Shown here piece after piece: positions 31,807 to 39,751 of a DNA stretch of 64,000 bases. Under the pieces are notes generated by a model that saw only the letters and a list, made by a program, of their open reading frames with translations, was not told the DNA's origin and did no database searches. The position numbers and the translations under genes are program-made. The stretch comes from Pseudanabaena sp. BC1403 (GTDB lineage: Bacteria; Cyanobacteriota; Cyanobacteriia; Pseudanabaenales; Pseudanabaenaceae): assembly GCF_002914585.1 (NCBI RefSeq), contig NZ_PDDM01000012.1, positions 62,001 through 126,000 on the forward strand. Reading direction: 5' to 3'. Numbering within the stretch: position 1 is the first letter of the stretch; every line of letters begins with the position of its first letter.

Positions 31807-33060
31807 CTATTGGTATTTTTTGAAAACTAACGTAACGTTATGACCGCCAAACCCAAAGGAGTTAGAGGTCGCCACATTAATCGTCATCGGACGGGACTTG
31901 TTAGGCACATAGTCGAGATCACAGTCAGGATCAGGATTTTCTAAGTTCATCGTTGGTGGAGCAATATTATTTTGCACAGCTAAAACTGTTGCTACTGCCT
32001 CAATACCGCCCGAACCGCCAAGTAAATGTCCCGTCATCGACTTAGTAGAACTAACTGCAACTTTGTAGGCATGATCGCCTAAAACTTTTTTGATAGCCTT
32101 AGTCTCAGTACTATCATTTGCTGAAGTACTAGTACCATGAGCGTTGATATAGTCCACCATCTCAGGGGTAATATCGCCATCATTTAGGGCGAGAGTCATT
32201 GCTCTTACTGCACCTTCACCATTAGGTGAAGGTGATGTCATATGGTAAGCATCACAGGTGCAGCCATAGCCAACGATTTCAGCATAGATTTTTGCTCCAC
32301 GCGCTAGAGCATGTTCTAGATTTTCAATGATCAAGATACCTGCGCCTTCACCCATCACAAAACCATCGCGATCTTTGTCAAAGGGACGAGAAGCATGGGC
32401 AGGATCGTCATTTCGGCGAGACATTGCTCTTGCTGAGGCAAAACCTGCAAAGCCGAGCGGTGTAATCGCTGCCTCAGTACCACCACAGATCATCGCTTGA
32501 GCAAAGCCACTTTGGACTAAACGAAATGCATCACCGATCGCATTAGAGCCAGCCGCACAAGCAGTGACTGTACAAGAGTTGGGTCCCTGCGCACCAGTAT
32601 GAATTGCGGTCAAGCCAGCTGCCATATTGCCGATCATCATCGGGATCATAAATGGACTGCAACGGCTTGGACCTTTGGTGCGAATAATTTCATGCTGATC
32701 TTCGAGTACCTGCAATCCACCAATCCCAGTACCTAGCAAAACACCTATCTGAGGTGCATTAAGCGGCGTTATTTCCAGATTAGCATCGCGTAATGCTTGG
32801 ATACTGGCGCTCACACCAAACTGAGCAAAGCGATCCATACGGCGCGCTTCTTTGGCTGGGACATAGGCAAGTGGATCGAAACCTTTTACTTCACCGCCAA
32901 CTCGACATTCATGATCGGTTGTATCAAAGCGAGTAATTTCCGTAATTCCGTTTTTGCCATCGACTAGACCTTGCCAGTATTCTTCGACCGTGTTACCGAT
33001 CGGTGTGATTGCACCTAGTCCAGTGACAACGACGCGAGAGAGGGGCTGAGGGTTTTGCAT
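31807..33060 (-). CDS. fabF: Beta-ketoacyl-ACP synthase II
   Basis: Fatty-acid elongation: condenses malonyl-ACP with acyl-ACP in the cytosol. The N-terminal RVVVTGLGAITPIGN, nucleophile Cys in CTVTACAAGSNAIG, first His in NAHGTSTSANDSTE and second His in STKSMTGHLLGGSGG are all intact; the C-terminal SNSFGFGGHNVTLVF is typical. The 417 residues match. It lies 84 bp after acpP on the same strand, the usual acpP-fabF operon. Confidence 0.97.
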   Translation of the reverse strand: MQNPQPLSRVVVTGLGAITPIGNTVEEYWQGLVDGKNGITEITRFDTTDHECRVGGEVKGFDPLAYVPAKEARRMDRFAQFGVSASIQALRDANLEITPLNAPQIGVLLGTGIGGLQVLEDQHEIIRTKGPSRCSPFMIPMMIGNMAAGLTAIHTGAQGPNSCTVTACAAGSNAIGDAFRLVQSGFAQAMICGGTEAAITPLGFAGFASARAMSRRNDDPAHASRPFDKDRDGFVMGEGAGILIIENLEHALARGAKIYAEIVGYGCTCDAYHMTSPSPNGEGAVRAMTLALNDGDITPEMVDYINAHGTSTSANDSTETKAIKKVLGDHAYKVAVSSTKSMTGHLLGGSGGIEAVATVLAVQNNIAPPTMNLENPDPDCDLDYVPNKSRPMTINVATSNSFGFGGHNVTLVFKKYQ

Positions 33061-33144
33061 TTCGTTTGGAATCAGTATGTCAAAAATTTTAAGAACAGAA
33101 AAGCTTTGTCGCTGAGCAACAAAGCTTTTATCTAAAACAATTGC

Positions 33145-33381
33145 TTAAGCAGCTTGTTTACTGTCAATGTAATCAACGGCGTTCTGCACGGTGGCAATTT
33201 TTTCTGCGTCTTCGTCGGGGATTTCAACGCCGAATTTTTCTTCCAATGCCATAACTAATTCGACAGTATCGAGAGAGTCAGCGCCAAGGTCGTTCGCAAA
33301 GCTAGCTTCAGGCTTAACTTCGGCTTTATCAACGCCTAATTGGGATGCAACGATGTCTTGAACTTGCTCAAAGGTACTCAT
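33145..33381 (-). CDS. acpP: Acyl carrier protein
   Basis: The 78-residue acidic carrier of fatty acyl intermediates. Ser36 in the motif [20 protein letters not shown] is the phosphopantetheine attachment site. All family features and the length agree. It is the first gene of acpP-fabF. Confidence 0.98.
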   Translation of the reverse strand: MSTFEQVQDIVASQLGVDKAEVKPEASFANDLGADSLDTVELVMALEEKFGVEIPDEDAEKIATVQNAVDYIDSKQAA

Positions 33382-33523
33382 TTACTTATTCTCTGCTTAC
33401 AACCAATAAAACTTTTTAGCGTTTTTAATTTTATCGGATAAAGGTAGCTGTATATACACGATCGCAAATAACTATCGAAAAATTCAATTTTTAATCAAAT
33501 ATTTCGGCTGACTTTCACTAAAC

Positions 33524-33578
33524 GTAAACCCAAGATCTGTGCCTCCCGCTAAGCGGGAGGCACAGATCTTGGGTTTAC
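33524..33578. terminator. Very long perfect palindrome between glsA and acpP
   Basis: Arms of about 25-27 bp pair with almost no loop (centre GCTAAGC). It overlaps the last codon and stop of the glutaminase gene on the minus strand. Interior words AAACCCAAGATCTGTGCC. It is one of the longest uninterrupted stems in the window. Confidence 0.8.
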
Positions 33579-34450
33579 GACTCTTCGCGCCCTAATCCTA
33601 AAACATAGTTTTTAATTTTTCGGATTAAAAATAGTCCTGAGACTGAATTACCAGTTGCATCAAGCGCAGGACTATAACAGGAGATCGCTGCTTGATCAGG
33701 AATAATCGATAGTAAAGCGCCGCTAATACTTGACTTTGAGGGAACTCCTATATCCTGAGCAAATTCTGCTGATGATTCATACATGCCGCATTCGGTCATA
33801 ACTTCCAATACGATTGGAATACTAGAAGATCGCTGCGCATAAACTAACAAAGTGCCAATTTTTGCGAGATCTTGCACATTACCTCGCAAACAACAAATTT
33901 CTTCATAAACCGCAAGAGCTTTCCTAGGATTAGAAATTATGCCTAGATTTTTAAGTTGATCGGCGATCGCTAAATTACGACGATTAGCAACTGATCGAAC
34001 TGAAGCTAAAATTTCTAGATCCAGTGTCAAATTTGTGCATGATCGCTGATTGAGCCAATTTTGTAATGTTTCACAAGATTCTAATAGGGATGACAGGGCG
34101 ATCGCGCCGCTATTAATCATCGAATTTTTGGGTTTGCCTTTAGAAATAGCGTTAAATGGTTCCGATGTTGCTTGGCGATCAACCAACTGAAAAACCTGTT
34201 CAGCACCTTTTGTCTCTAATAAGTAAAGCAACAAGAATGGCTTGATTACGCTCATTAACGGAAAAGTTAACTCTGTGTCACCTGCCATCAGATGATCGCC
34301 GTTAACTTTTTGGATGGCGATCGCGATCGCCTGTGGATCAGCCTGAGCCAGCAAGGGAATATAGTTTGGTAGGCTGCCTTTAGCTACTTCTTGTCGAGCT
34401 AATTTCAGCCATTGTTGAAGATCATTTTCGCGCATAAGATCTTTTTCCAT
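33575..34450 (-). CDS. glsA: Glutaminase (Ser-dependent, beta-lactamase fold)
   Basis: Hydrolyses glutamine to glutamate and ammonia; cytosolic. It belongs to the GlsA family with a beta-lactamase-like active site: the Ser-x-x-Lys motif in FPLMSVIKPFLL (about 64-75), NSMINSGAIAL (about 108-118), and the late loop IGVPSKSSISGALLSIIPD (about 236-254), where SKSSISGA replaces the usual SKSGVSGG. The divergence at that loop and a short N-terminus make substrate choice uncertain. ATG 34435 is an alternative start with GGA upstream. It is separated from the upstream lyase gene by a cluster of three hairpins. Confidence 0.85.
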   Translation of the reverse strand: MEKDLMRENDLQQWLKLARQEVAKGSLPNYIPLLAQADPQAIAIAIQKVNGDHLMAGDTELTFPLMSVIKPFLLLYLLETKGAEQVFQLVDRQATSEPFNAISKGKPKNSMINSGAIALSSLLESCETLQNWLNQRSCTNLTLDLEILASVRSVANRRNLAIADQLKNLGIISNPRKALAVYEEICCLRGNVQDLAKIGTLLVYAQRSSSIPIVLEVMTECGMYESSAEFAQDIGVPSKSSISGALLSIIPDQAAISCYSPALDATGNSVSGLFLIRKIKNYVLGLGREES

Positions 34451-34476
34451 AAGTTATAGCTGTCGCCAAGCGTACT

Positions 34477-34550
34477 AGGACATAAAACCCAAGAATTGAT
34501 TGGCGGCGCTTCGCGCCGCCAATCAATTCTTGGGTTTTGATTTGTCCTAA
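34477..34550. repeat. Long hairpin upstream of glsA
   Basis: A perfect stem of about 24 bp (interior GATTGGCGGCGC-TTCG) is extended by outer imperfect arms TAGGACA/TGTCCTA. It lies between the CpcS-type gene and glsA. Confidence 0.75.
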
Positions 34551-34574
34551 GACAAGTGACTGCAACTATATATC

Positions 34575-34608
34575 AATTCTCGAAAGTGTGACTACACTTT
34601 CGAGAATT
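34575..34608. repeat. Middle hairpin of the cluster
   Basis: A perfect 15-bp stem AATTCTCGAAAGTGT with a 4-nt loop. Confidence 0.75.
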
Positions 34609-34662
34609 ACAACTCAAAAGAGAGTTGTGACACTTTGCTTCGCAACTCTCTTTTGAGTTGTA
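34607..34662 (-). terminator. Terminator-side hairpin after the CpcS-type gene
   Basis: A perfect stem of over 20 bp (TTACAACTCAAAAGAGAGTTG arm, first 20 bases TTACAACTCAAAAGAGAGTT) with an inner CACTTTGCTT loop. It abuts the middle hairpin. Confidence 0.75.
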
Positions 34663-34671
34663 ATTTTGAAC

Positions 34672-35256
34672 CTAGTTTTGCCTTGCCAAGTTTCTCTGTA
34701 GCATTGCCTCTAAATCTGCCTCCCCAACGCAGCGCCGCTCAGAACAATAGGTCATCAAATAAACGCCGTTATTCATACGTACCGTACTCGCGCGCACACG
34801 AAAATCGTCTGTAATAAACCAACAACGTTCTTGCCCCTGATTATTGTCATATTCAGTATCAATAGTCAAAATGCCATCATCACCAAACCAATAGCGACTA
34901 ACTACAGGGATTCTTTCGACATAGCCTTGATTTCGCAACAATTTGCCTGATCGCCCTACCGCATCATCTGGTACATCTACTAAAATTGCTGCGTGGTCAG
35001 GGTTTGGCTCCGCCCCACCCTCTTCATGAGCTTGCCACATAAAACTAGCACCACAAGAGGCGATCGCTAAGTCAACGTTCTGCGATGCACAGATTTTTTG
35101 GACTCGATCATCGTCTTTTGCGACTACCTTGACATGAATCTTCGACTCCCCAGATTCGTCAGCGACGCTATCGAAATGATGTACGGTGCGGTGAATAAAC
35201 CAAACTCCTTCACTTTTTGTGAAGAAGTCCATCATTGTCATCGGTGGTACAAGCAC
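34672..35256 (-). CDS. Phycobiliprotein lyase, CpcS/CpeS family
   Basis: An S-type bilin lyase of calycin fold. S-type lyases attach phycobilins to Cys-84-type sites of phycocyanin and allophycocyanin. The signature MMDFFTKSEGVWFIHRTVHHFD (about 8-29) is the family start. SGKLLRNQGYVERIPVVSRYWFGDDGILTIDTEYDNNQGQERCWFITDDFRVRASTV covers the barrel core, and YCSERR lies near the end. The start is the GTG at 35256, supported by AAGGAG 8 nt upstream. With CpcT it is the second phycobilisome-maturation gene in the window. It could be CpcS, CpcU or CpeS; the subtype is not decided. Confidence 0.88.
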   Translation of the reverse strand: MLVPPMTMMDFFTKSEGVWFIHRTVHHFDSVADESGESKIHVKVVAKDDDRVQKICASQNVDLAIASCGASFMWQAHEEGGAEPNPDHAAILVDVPDDAVGRSGKLLRNQGYVERIPVVSRYWFGDDGILTIDTEYDNNQGQERCWFITDDFRVRASTVRMNNGVYLMTYCSERRCVGEADLEAMLQRNLARQN

Positions 35257-35264
35257 TGAGGCAA

Positions 35265-35270
35265 CTCCTT
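35265..35270 (-). promoter_or_regulatory. Shine-Dalgarno deciding a GTG start
   Basis: AAGGAG on the minus strand, 8 nt before the GTG of the CpcS-type gene. Internal ATGs downstream lack such a site. Confidence 0.75.
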
Positions 35271-35286
35271 AAAAATAAAATCCAAT

Positions 35287-35325
35287 AATTTTTACAAGAC
35301 GCTTTGCAGCGCCTTGTAAAAATTC
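35287..35325. terminator. Hairpin between divergent genes
   Basis: Arms AATTTTTACAAG and CTTGTAAAAATT with inner GCGC pairs. A further imperfect hairpin (AAGAACCA/TGGTTCTT) lies at about 35400-35449. The 35257-35529 spacer otherwise shows only AT-rich promoter-type DNA. Confidence 0.55.
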
Positions 35326-35529
35326 TTCGTTATTGTTTACTTTAAAGAAAGTTAGCGTAAATTGCGATCGCGAAATCCAGATTTTTGTTTAAACCTATAA
35401 AGAACCACTTTTTTGTGGTGCGGCTTCGCCAAAAAAAATTGGTTCTTTGTTTTACTGCTAGTTCAGTTTATGATCACTTTTTCAGAGTTTTAATAAAAAT
35501 TTTAATAATTTCAAAAGTTTTCAAAAGTT

Positions 35530-36318
35530 ATGTCCAAAATTGCTCAAGAAGTTTTAGCAGCAATCAAAGCAGGGATTTCTTTAAATAAGAAAGATTTGTA
35601 TCAGATCAATCTCAGTGGATGCGATCTCCAAAAAGCTGATCTGCAAGAAGCAACTCTGATCCGCGCTAATCTAAGTTTGGCAAATTTAAGCGAAGCCAAT
35701 CTCAGTGGAGCCGATCTGCGTAGCTCTGATCTTCGTAAAGCCATCCTCCAAAAAGCCGATCTCCAAGGAGCTTATTTATATCGTGTCGATCTCAGTGGAG
35801 CAGATCTCAGTGAAGCAAATCTGACCGATGCAAAGTTGCAAGGAGCAAGGTATGACAGTAAGACAATTTTTCCTGAGAAATTCGCTTATAAATCCTCAGG
35901 TGCGATCGGGCCAAGCGCAAGTTTAAATGGTGCACCACTTAATACAGGTAATCTCAAAAATGCGGATTTGCAAAATGCAAATTTGATGGGTGCGTATCTT
36001 GGTGGCGCTGATCTGACTGGGGCAAATTTAGCAGGGGTGCGATTGGTTCAAGCTGATTTGCGAAAGGCTATTTTGACAGGCGCTTATTTGCAAAAAGCCA
36101 GATTGAATGGAGCAAATTTAGCGGGGGTTGATCTTCGCGCTGCCGATCTAACTGATGCTGAATTTGAAAGATTTGAAAGTATTGCGGGGGCAGATTTTAC
36201 CAATGTTCAAGGACTCACTGATGAGATGCGATCGCGGCTTCTCAGTCATCCTCAACAAGAATTAGAGACTCTCAATCAATTTACACTTAAGACTACATTA
36301 GATAGCTTAATTAGATAG
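35530..36318 (+). CDS. Pentapeptide-repeat protein
   Basis: 262 residues dominated by A(D/N)Lxx repeats that fold as a right-handed quadrilateral beta-helix. There are two repeat blocks, about 28-112 and 138-222, joined by a non-repeat linker with YDSKTIFPEKFAYKSSGAIGPSASLNG. The C-terminal part FTNVQGLTDEMRSRLLSHPQQELETLNQFTLKTT is non-repeat. No signal peptide. Such proteins are abundant in cyanobacteria; the few known ones act as DNA mimics or scaffolds. Nothing here points to a specific partner. Confidence 0.9.
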   Translation: MSKIAQEVLAAIKAGISLNKKDLYQINLSGCDLQKADLQEATLIRANLSLANLSEANLSGADLRSSDLRKAILQKADLQGAYLYRVDLSGADLSEANLTDAKLQGARYDSKTIFPEKFAYKSSGAIGPSASLNGAPLNTGNLKNADLQNANLMGAYLGGADLTGANLAGVRLVQADLRKAILTGAYLQKARLNGANLAGVDLRAADLTDAEFERFESIAGADFTNVQGLTDEMRSRLLSHPQQELETLNQFTLKTTLDSLIR

Positions 36319-36332
36319 CTTAAACAGATCTT

Positions 36333-36384
36333 AAGCGAATAAAAATAGAGAGGTCGAATCGACCTCTCTATTTTTTATTCGCTT
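36333..36384 (+). terminator. Terminator of the pentapeptide gene
   Basis: A long near-perfect stem of about 24 bp (AATAGAGAGGTCGA arm) with A/T-rich outer arms. Confidence 0.8.
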
Positions 36385-36472
36385 TCAAATATCAGCCAAA
36401 TATTCCTTTGACATCCAAGGCGAACAAGTTTAACCTTATAAATTAGGTGAAGTATGAGGTTAATGTTTTAGG

Positions 36473-38125
36473 ATGTTTAAGGTAAAAAGTTCTTCCGTCA
36501 GTGTATCTTGCCTGTCTTTTTTAACAGCTTTGTCCCTGTCGTCAAATCTGGCTCATGCAGAAACAACGACATCTTCAGTAAGTGTTGACCCTTATAAGGC
36601 TATTCAACTATCCCCTTCAACTACCCAAGCCCAAAACGTCACCTCAGTATCACAACTTAGTGATGTGAAACCAACCGACTGGGCTTTCACCGCTTTGCAA
36701 TCTCTCGTTGAGCGCTATGGCTGTATTGCAGGATATCCAGATAGCACCTTTCGCGGCAAGCAAGCTACTAGCCGCTATGAATTTGCCGCAGGTTTGAATG
36801 CTTGCCTTGACAAAATTAATGAAATCATCTCCGCTGGACTAGCTGACAAAGTTAGCAAAGAAGACTTAGCAACTCTGCAAAAGCTACAGGAAGAATTTGC
36901 TGCTGAACTTGCTACTTTGCGTGGTCGTGTTGATGCCCTTGATGCTAAAACTGCCAAGCTAGAAGCACAACAGTTTTCTACCACGACAAAACTCACTGGC
37001 GAAGTCATCTTCTCGGCAACCGCAGGTAGTGGTGGACCAAACGACGCTAGATCCAACGTTACATTAGGCAATCGTACTCGCCTTGTCCTCAATACCAGCT
37101 TTACTGGTAAAGATGCCCTCAGAACTCGCTTGGAAGCAGGCAACAACCTTGCTGCTGCTAGTAGCTCAACCAGTCTTGCTGGTCTGTTAGGAACGAACTC
37201 AGTCAGAATTGGACCTGGCGCTTCTACCACAGACAACTCTTTTGCACTTAGCCTTCTTGATTATAAATTCCCTATCTTTGACAATAAAGTAACTCTCTAC
37301 GTTGCCCCAATCAGCTTCCCTGATGAGTTCTTCACCGTACTTTCACCTGTAGCTAGCAATGGTCAAGGTTCAATTTCTCGCTTCGGTCGCTTTGATCCCC
37401 TAATGCGAATTGCTGGTACATCTTCGCTATTTGCCTTTGATTGGAAGGTTTCCGATCAATTCAAAATTCAAGCAGGTTACGGTGCATCCAATGCAGCTTC
37501 ACCTTCACCTGGTGGACAGGGTGGTTTGTTTGGTGGATCAACCATTGCTCTAGTTCAGCTTTTATTCAAACCTGCTGAAAATCTTGATGCTTCTGTTACC
37601 TATGCAAATACTTACCATCAGTTTGGAAGTACTGGTACTAGTTCTTTAGGTACTGGATTGACTAGCACAGAATCTATTACTACTAATGGTACTACTGCTG
37701 TAAATGGTTCAACCAGAGCTAACTCGATCGCAGGTAATTTAGCTTGGAAAATCACTCCAAAAATCTCTTTCCATACTTGGGGAACCGTGATTTTTGCTGA
37801 TGCAGTTAACACTTCCGCTTCAACTACCTTCACCAGTTGGATTGCAGGTTTAACCTTCAATGACTTGTTTAGCGAAGGAAGTGCCGCAAGTATTCTATTC
37901 GGTCAGCCAATCAAACGAAGTTCTGTTGGAGGTGCTGCTTTGATTGGCACATCTAATGGTAGAGCTATTGACTCGACTCCTTATCACTTAGAGCTTTTCT
38001 ACCGCTATCGAATCAGCAAAAATATCAGTATTACTCCTGGTGTTTTTTGGGTGTTTAATCCTGAAGGTGCTAGTGGTAACCCAACTGCAACTGTTGGTGT
38101 AATTCGCACAACGTTCACGTTCTAA
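36473..38125 (+). CDS. SLH-OprB outer-membrane (iron-uptake) porin
   Basis: A cyanobacterial outer-membrane porin. The signal peptide is about 1-29 (VSCLSFLTALSLSSNLAHAE). The S-layer homology domain is about 64-126 (DVKPTDWAFTALQSLVERYGCIAGYPDSTFRGKQATSRYEFAAGLNACLDKI), which binds the cell wall. A short coiled coil follows (EFAAELATLRGRVDALDAKTAKLEAQQ, about 142-168), then an OprB-like 16-strand barrel (about 170-550) ending in the outer-membrane signal residue Phe. These proteins let small solutes and inorganic iron through the outer membrane. It is monocistronic with a terminator. Confidence 0.93.
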   Translation: MFKVKSSSVSVSCLSFLTALSLSSNLAHAETTTSSVSVDPYKAIQLSPSTTQAQNVTSVSQLSDVKPTDWAFTALQSLVERYGCIAGYPDSTFRGKQATSRYEFAAGLNACLDKINEIISAGLADKVSKEDLATLQKLQEEFAAELATLRGRVDALDAKTAKLEAQQFSTTTKLTGEVIFSATAGSGGPNDARSNVTLGNRTRLVLNTSFTGKDALRTRLEAGNNLAAASSSTSLAGLLGTNSVRIGPGASTTDNSFALSLLDYKFPIFDNKVTLYVAPISFPDEFFTVLSPVASNGQGSISRFGRFDPLMRIAGTSSLFAFDWKVSDQFKIQAGYGASNAASPSPGGQGGLFGGSTIALVQLLFKPAENLDASVTYANTYHQFGSTGTSSLGTGLTSTESITTNGTTAVNGSTRANSIAGNLAWKITPKISFHTWGTVIFADAVNTSASTTFTSWIAGLTFNDLFSEGSAASILFGQPIKRSSVGGAALIGTSNGRAIDSTPYHLELFYRYRISKNISITPGVFWVFNPEGASGNPTATVGVIRTTFTF

Positions 38126-38131
38126 TAAATT

Positions 38132-38157
38132 TAAAGGCACTCTAAGCGTGCCTTTAA
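38132..38157 (+). terminator. Terminator of the porin gene
   Basis: Stem TAAAGGCAC/GTGCCTTTA with a TCTAAGC-like loop, similar to the one at 3170-3198. Confidence 0.65.
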
Positions 38158-38158
38158 T

Positions 38159-38248
38159 ATAGCAATCCCAAATAATTTATGAGTGTGCGTCTCAAAGGGG
38201 CGCACACTCATAAATTATTTGATCTCACAAATAAATAAGGATTACTAT
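38159..38248. repeat. 90-bp ATAGCAATCC element, copy 1
   Basis: Ends ATAGCAATCCCAAAT and a reverse-complement-like ATAAGGATTACTAT bracket an internal perfect stem (AATAATTTATGAGTGTGCG arm). It has the same length and frame as 58339-58428, but the internal stem is unrelated in sequence. Confidence 0.78.
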
Positions 38249-38293
38249 ATTTATTGTGATAATTTGATTAAAACTTTGATGGAGTAATCAGCT

Positions 38294-38743
38294 ATGACCA
38301 CGATCGCAAGCCAAGACCAAAACCTTGCTACGGTAATGAAAAATGATGGTGTTGCCAAAGCTAATACCCATGACAGTATCAATCGTATTTTTAATCGTTT
38401 AGAAGATATCAAAAAAGAGATGGGGGAACCATCTTGGTCAGTGCGGCTCATTTATACCGACATGATGAGCGCGGTTATGATTTGTCAAAAACCTGGTGAA
38501 AGCAATCGTACTCACTATCATGCTAACGAGGATGAGTGGTGGGTAGTAATGGAAGGTGAACTAGAGTGGGATGTGGATGGACATGGAGCTTATCGCGCTA
38601 CTAAGGATGACATCATTTTTGTGCCTCGCAAGGTGATCCATAATATTCGTGTTATTGGCGATAAACCCTCGATTCGTTTGGCAATTGGGAAACCTGATGT
38701 AAATCATATTTTTGTTGAAGATCACGTTTTTGGTGACAGCTAA
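38294..38743 (+). CDS. Cupin-domain protein
   Basis: A single cupin of 149 residues. The metal-binding motif 1 is HYHANEDEWWVVMEGELEWDVDG (about 76-98) and motif 2 PRKVIHNIRVIGDKPSIRLAIG (about 115-136). It could be an isomerase, dioxygenase or binding protein. It starts with ATG after a purine-rich TGGAG. A strong terminator follows, so it is probably transcribed alone, although the next five genes are on the same strand and chemically plausible partners. Confidence 0.82.
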   Translation: MTTIASQDQNLATVMKNDGVAKANTHDSINRIFNRLEDIKKEMGEPSWSVRLIYTDMMSAVMICQKPGESNRTHYHANEDEWWVVMEGELEWDVDGHGAYRATKDDIIFVPRKVIHNIRVIGDKPSIRLAIGKPDVNHIFVEDHVFGDS

Positions 38744-38746
38744 ATA

Positions 38747-38785
38747 AGCAATGAAGTGCCGCGTTACACGCGGCACTTCATTGCT
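38747..38785 (+). terminator. Terminator of the cupin gene
   Basis: A perfect stem of about 17 bp (AGCAATGAAGTGCCGCG arm) with a 5-nt loop, followed by CAAAAA. Confidence 0.8.
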
Positions 38786-38816
38786 CAAAAAACATTTAAA
38801 TTAGTAAATTCAGTTT

Positions 38817-39578
38817 ATGACCAAACCCCATGAATTTCCCCATGACTTTAAGGGAAAAGTCGCAATTGTTACTGGGGCGAGTAGTGGCATCGGTCAGGCG
38901 GTGGCTGAGGCGATCGCTAATTACGGGGCACATACTGTATTCATCTCACGCAGTGGCGCAGAGGGGATCGCTTCAGAACTAAATGCAGCAGGTAAATCGG
39001 CATTGTCACTACCTTGTGATGTTTCTGATGAAGCTCAAGTCAAAGATGCGATCGCCACTGTTTCTCAGAGATATGGACAGATCGATATTTTAATTAACAA
39101 TGCCGCGATTAACCAAATTGCCAAGATTGAGGATATTTCCCTTGAGGATTGGAACAAAGTCATGGCTACAAATCTCACTAGCCAGTTTCTCTGTTGTAAA
39201 CATGTAGTCCCGATCATGAAGCAGCAACGGAGTGGGAAAATCGTTAATGTCTCCTCGATCGCAGGACATTTTCGGAGTAAATTGTCAGGCATTCATTACG
39301 TGGCATCCAAAGCTGGTTCGATCGGCTTTACGAGGCAACTAGCTTACGAGCTCGCCTCTTTTCAAATCAATGTCAATGCTATTTGTCCCAGCCAAACCTA
39401 CACACCGATGCTAGCGGCAACTTTGCCACCAGAAGCTGAACAAAAGTTAATTGACTCAATTCCTTTAGGCAGGATCGCCTCAATGGAAGAACAAGTTAAT
39501 GTAATTCTATTTCTAGCTTCGCAACTATCTAGCTATATGACGGGTGCGATTGTTGATGTAAATGGGGGACAGTTATAA
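38817..39578 (+). CDS. SDR-family NAD(P)-dependent oxidoreductase
   Basis: A classical short-chain dehydrogenase of 253 residues. The cofactor motif is TGASSGIGQ (about 20-28), NNAAIN is present (about 91-96), catalytic Ser is in NVSSIAGHF, and Tyr-x-x-x-Lys is YVASKAG (about 159-165). The end GAIVDVNGGQL is typical. Closest by eye to the 2-deoxy-gluconate or 3-oxoacyl reductase group; substrate unknown. It is followed at 173-bp spacing by an AEC transporter, then a hydroxyacid dehydrogenase and a HAD phosphatase, all co-directional. Confidence 0.9.
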   Translation: MTKPHEFPHDFKGKVAIVTGASSGIGQAVAEAIANYGAHTVFISRSGAEGIASELNAAGKSALSLPCDVSDEAQVKDAIATVSQRYGQIDILINNAAINQIAKIEDISLEDWNKVMATNLTSQFLCCKHVVPIMKQQRSGKIVNVSSIAGHFRSKLSGIHYVASKAGSIGFTRQLAYELASFQINVNAICPSQTYTPMLAATLPPEAEQKLIDSIPLGRIASMEEQVNVILFLASQLSSYMTGAIVDVNGGQL

Positions 39579-39751
39579 AATGCAGGGATTAAGATCTTCG
39601 ACTTTTTCTCTACCATCTAAAATCTTTGTGCCTGTTATTAAAAAAATCAGGAATCTGTAGATGCGCACTTTATCTTTATACTTGCCTGTTTAACCAATAT
39701 CCTAATATTCCCTTCTCATCTTTCACAATTATTTCTTATGGTTGAAATTTT

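Noticed and set aside
34477-34662. Possible CRISPR or phage attachment site
   Set aside because: The three stems share no repeat unit and there are no integrase genes nearby.
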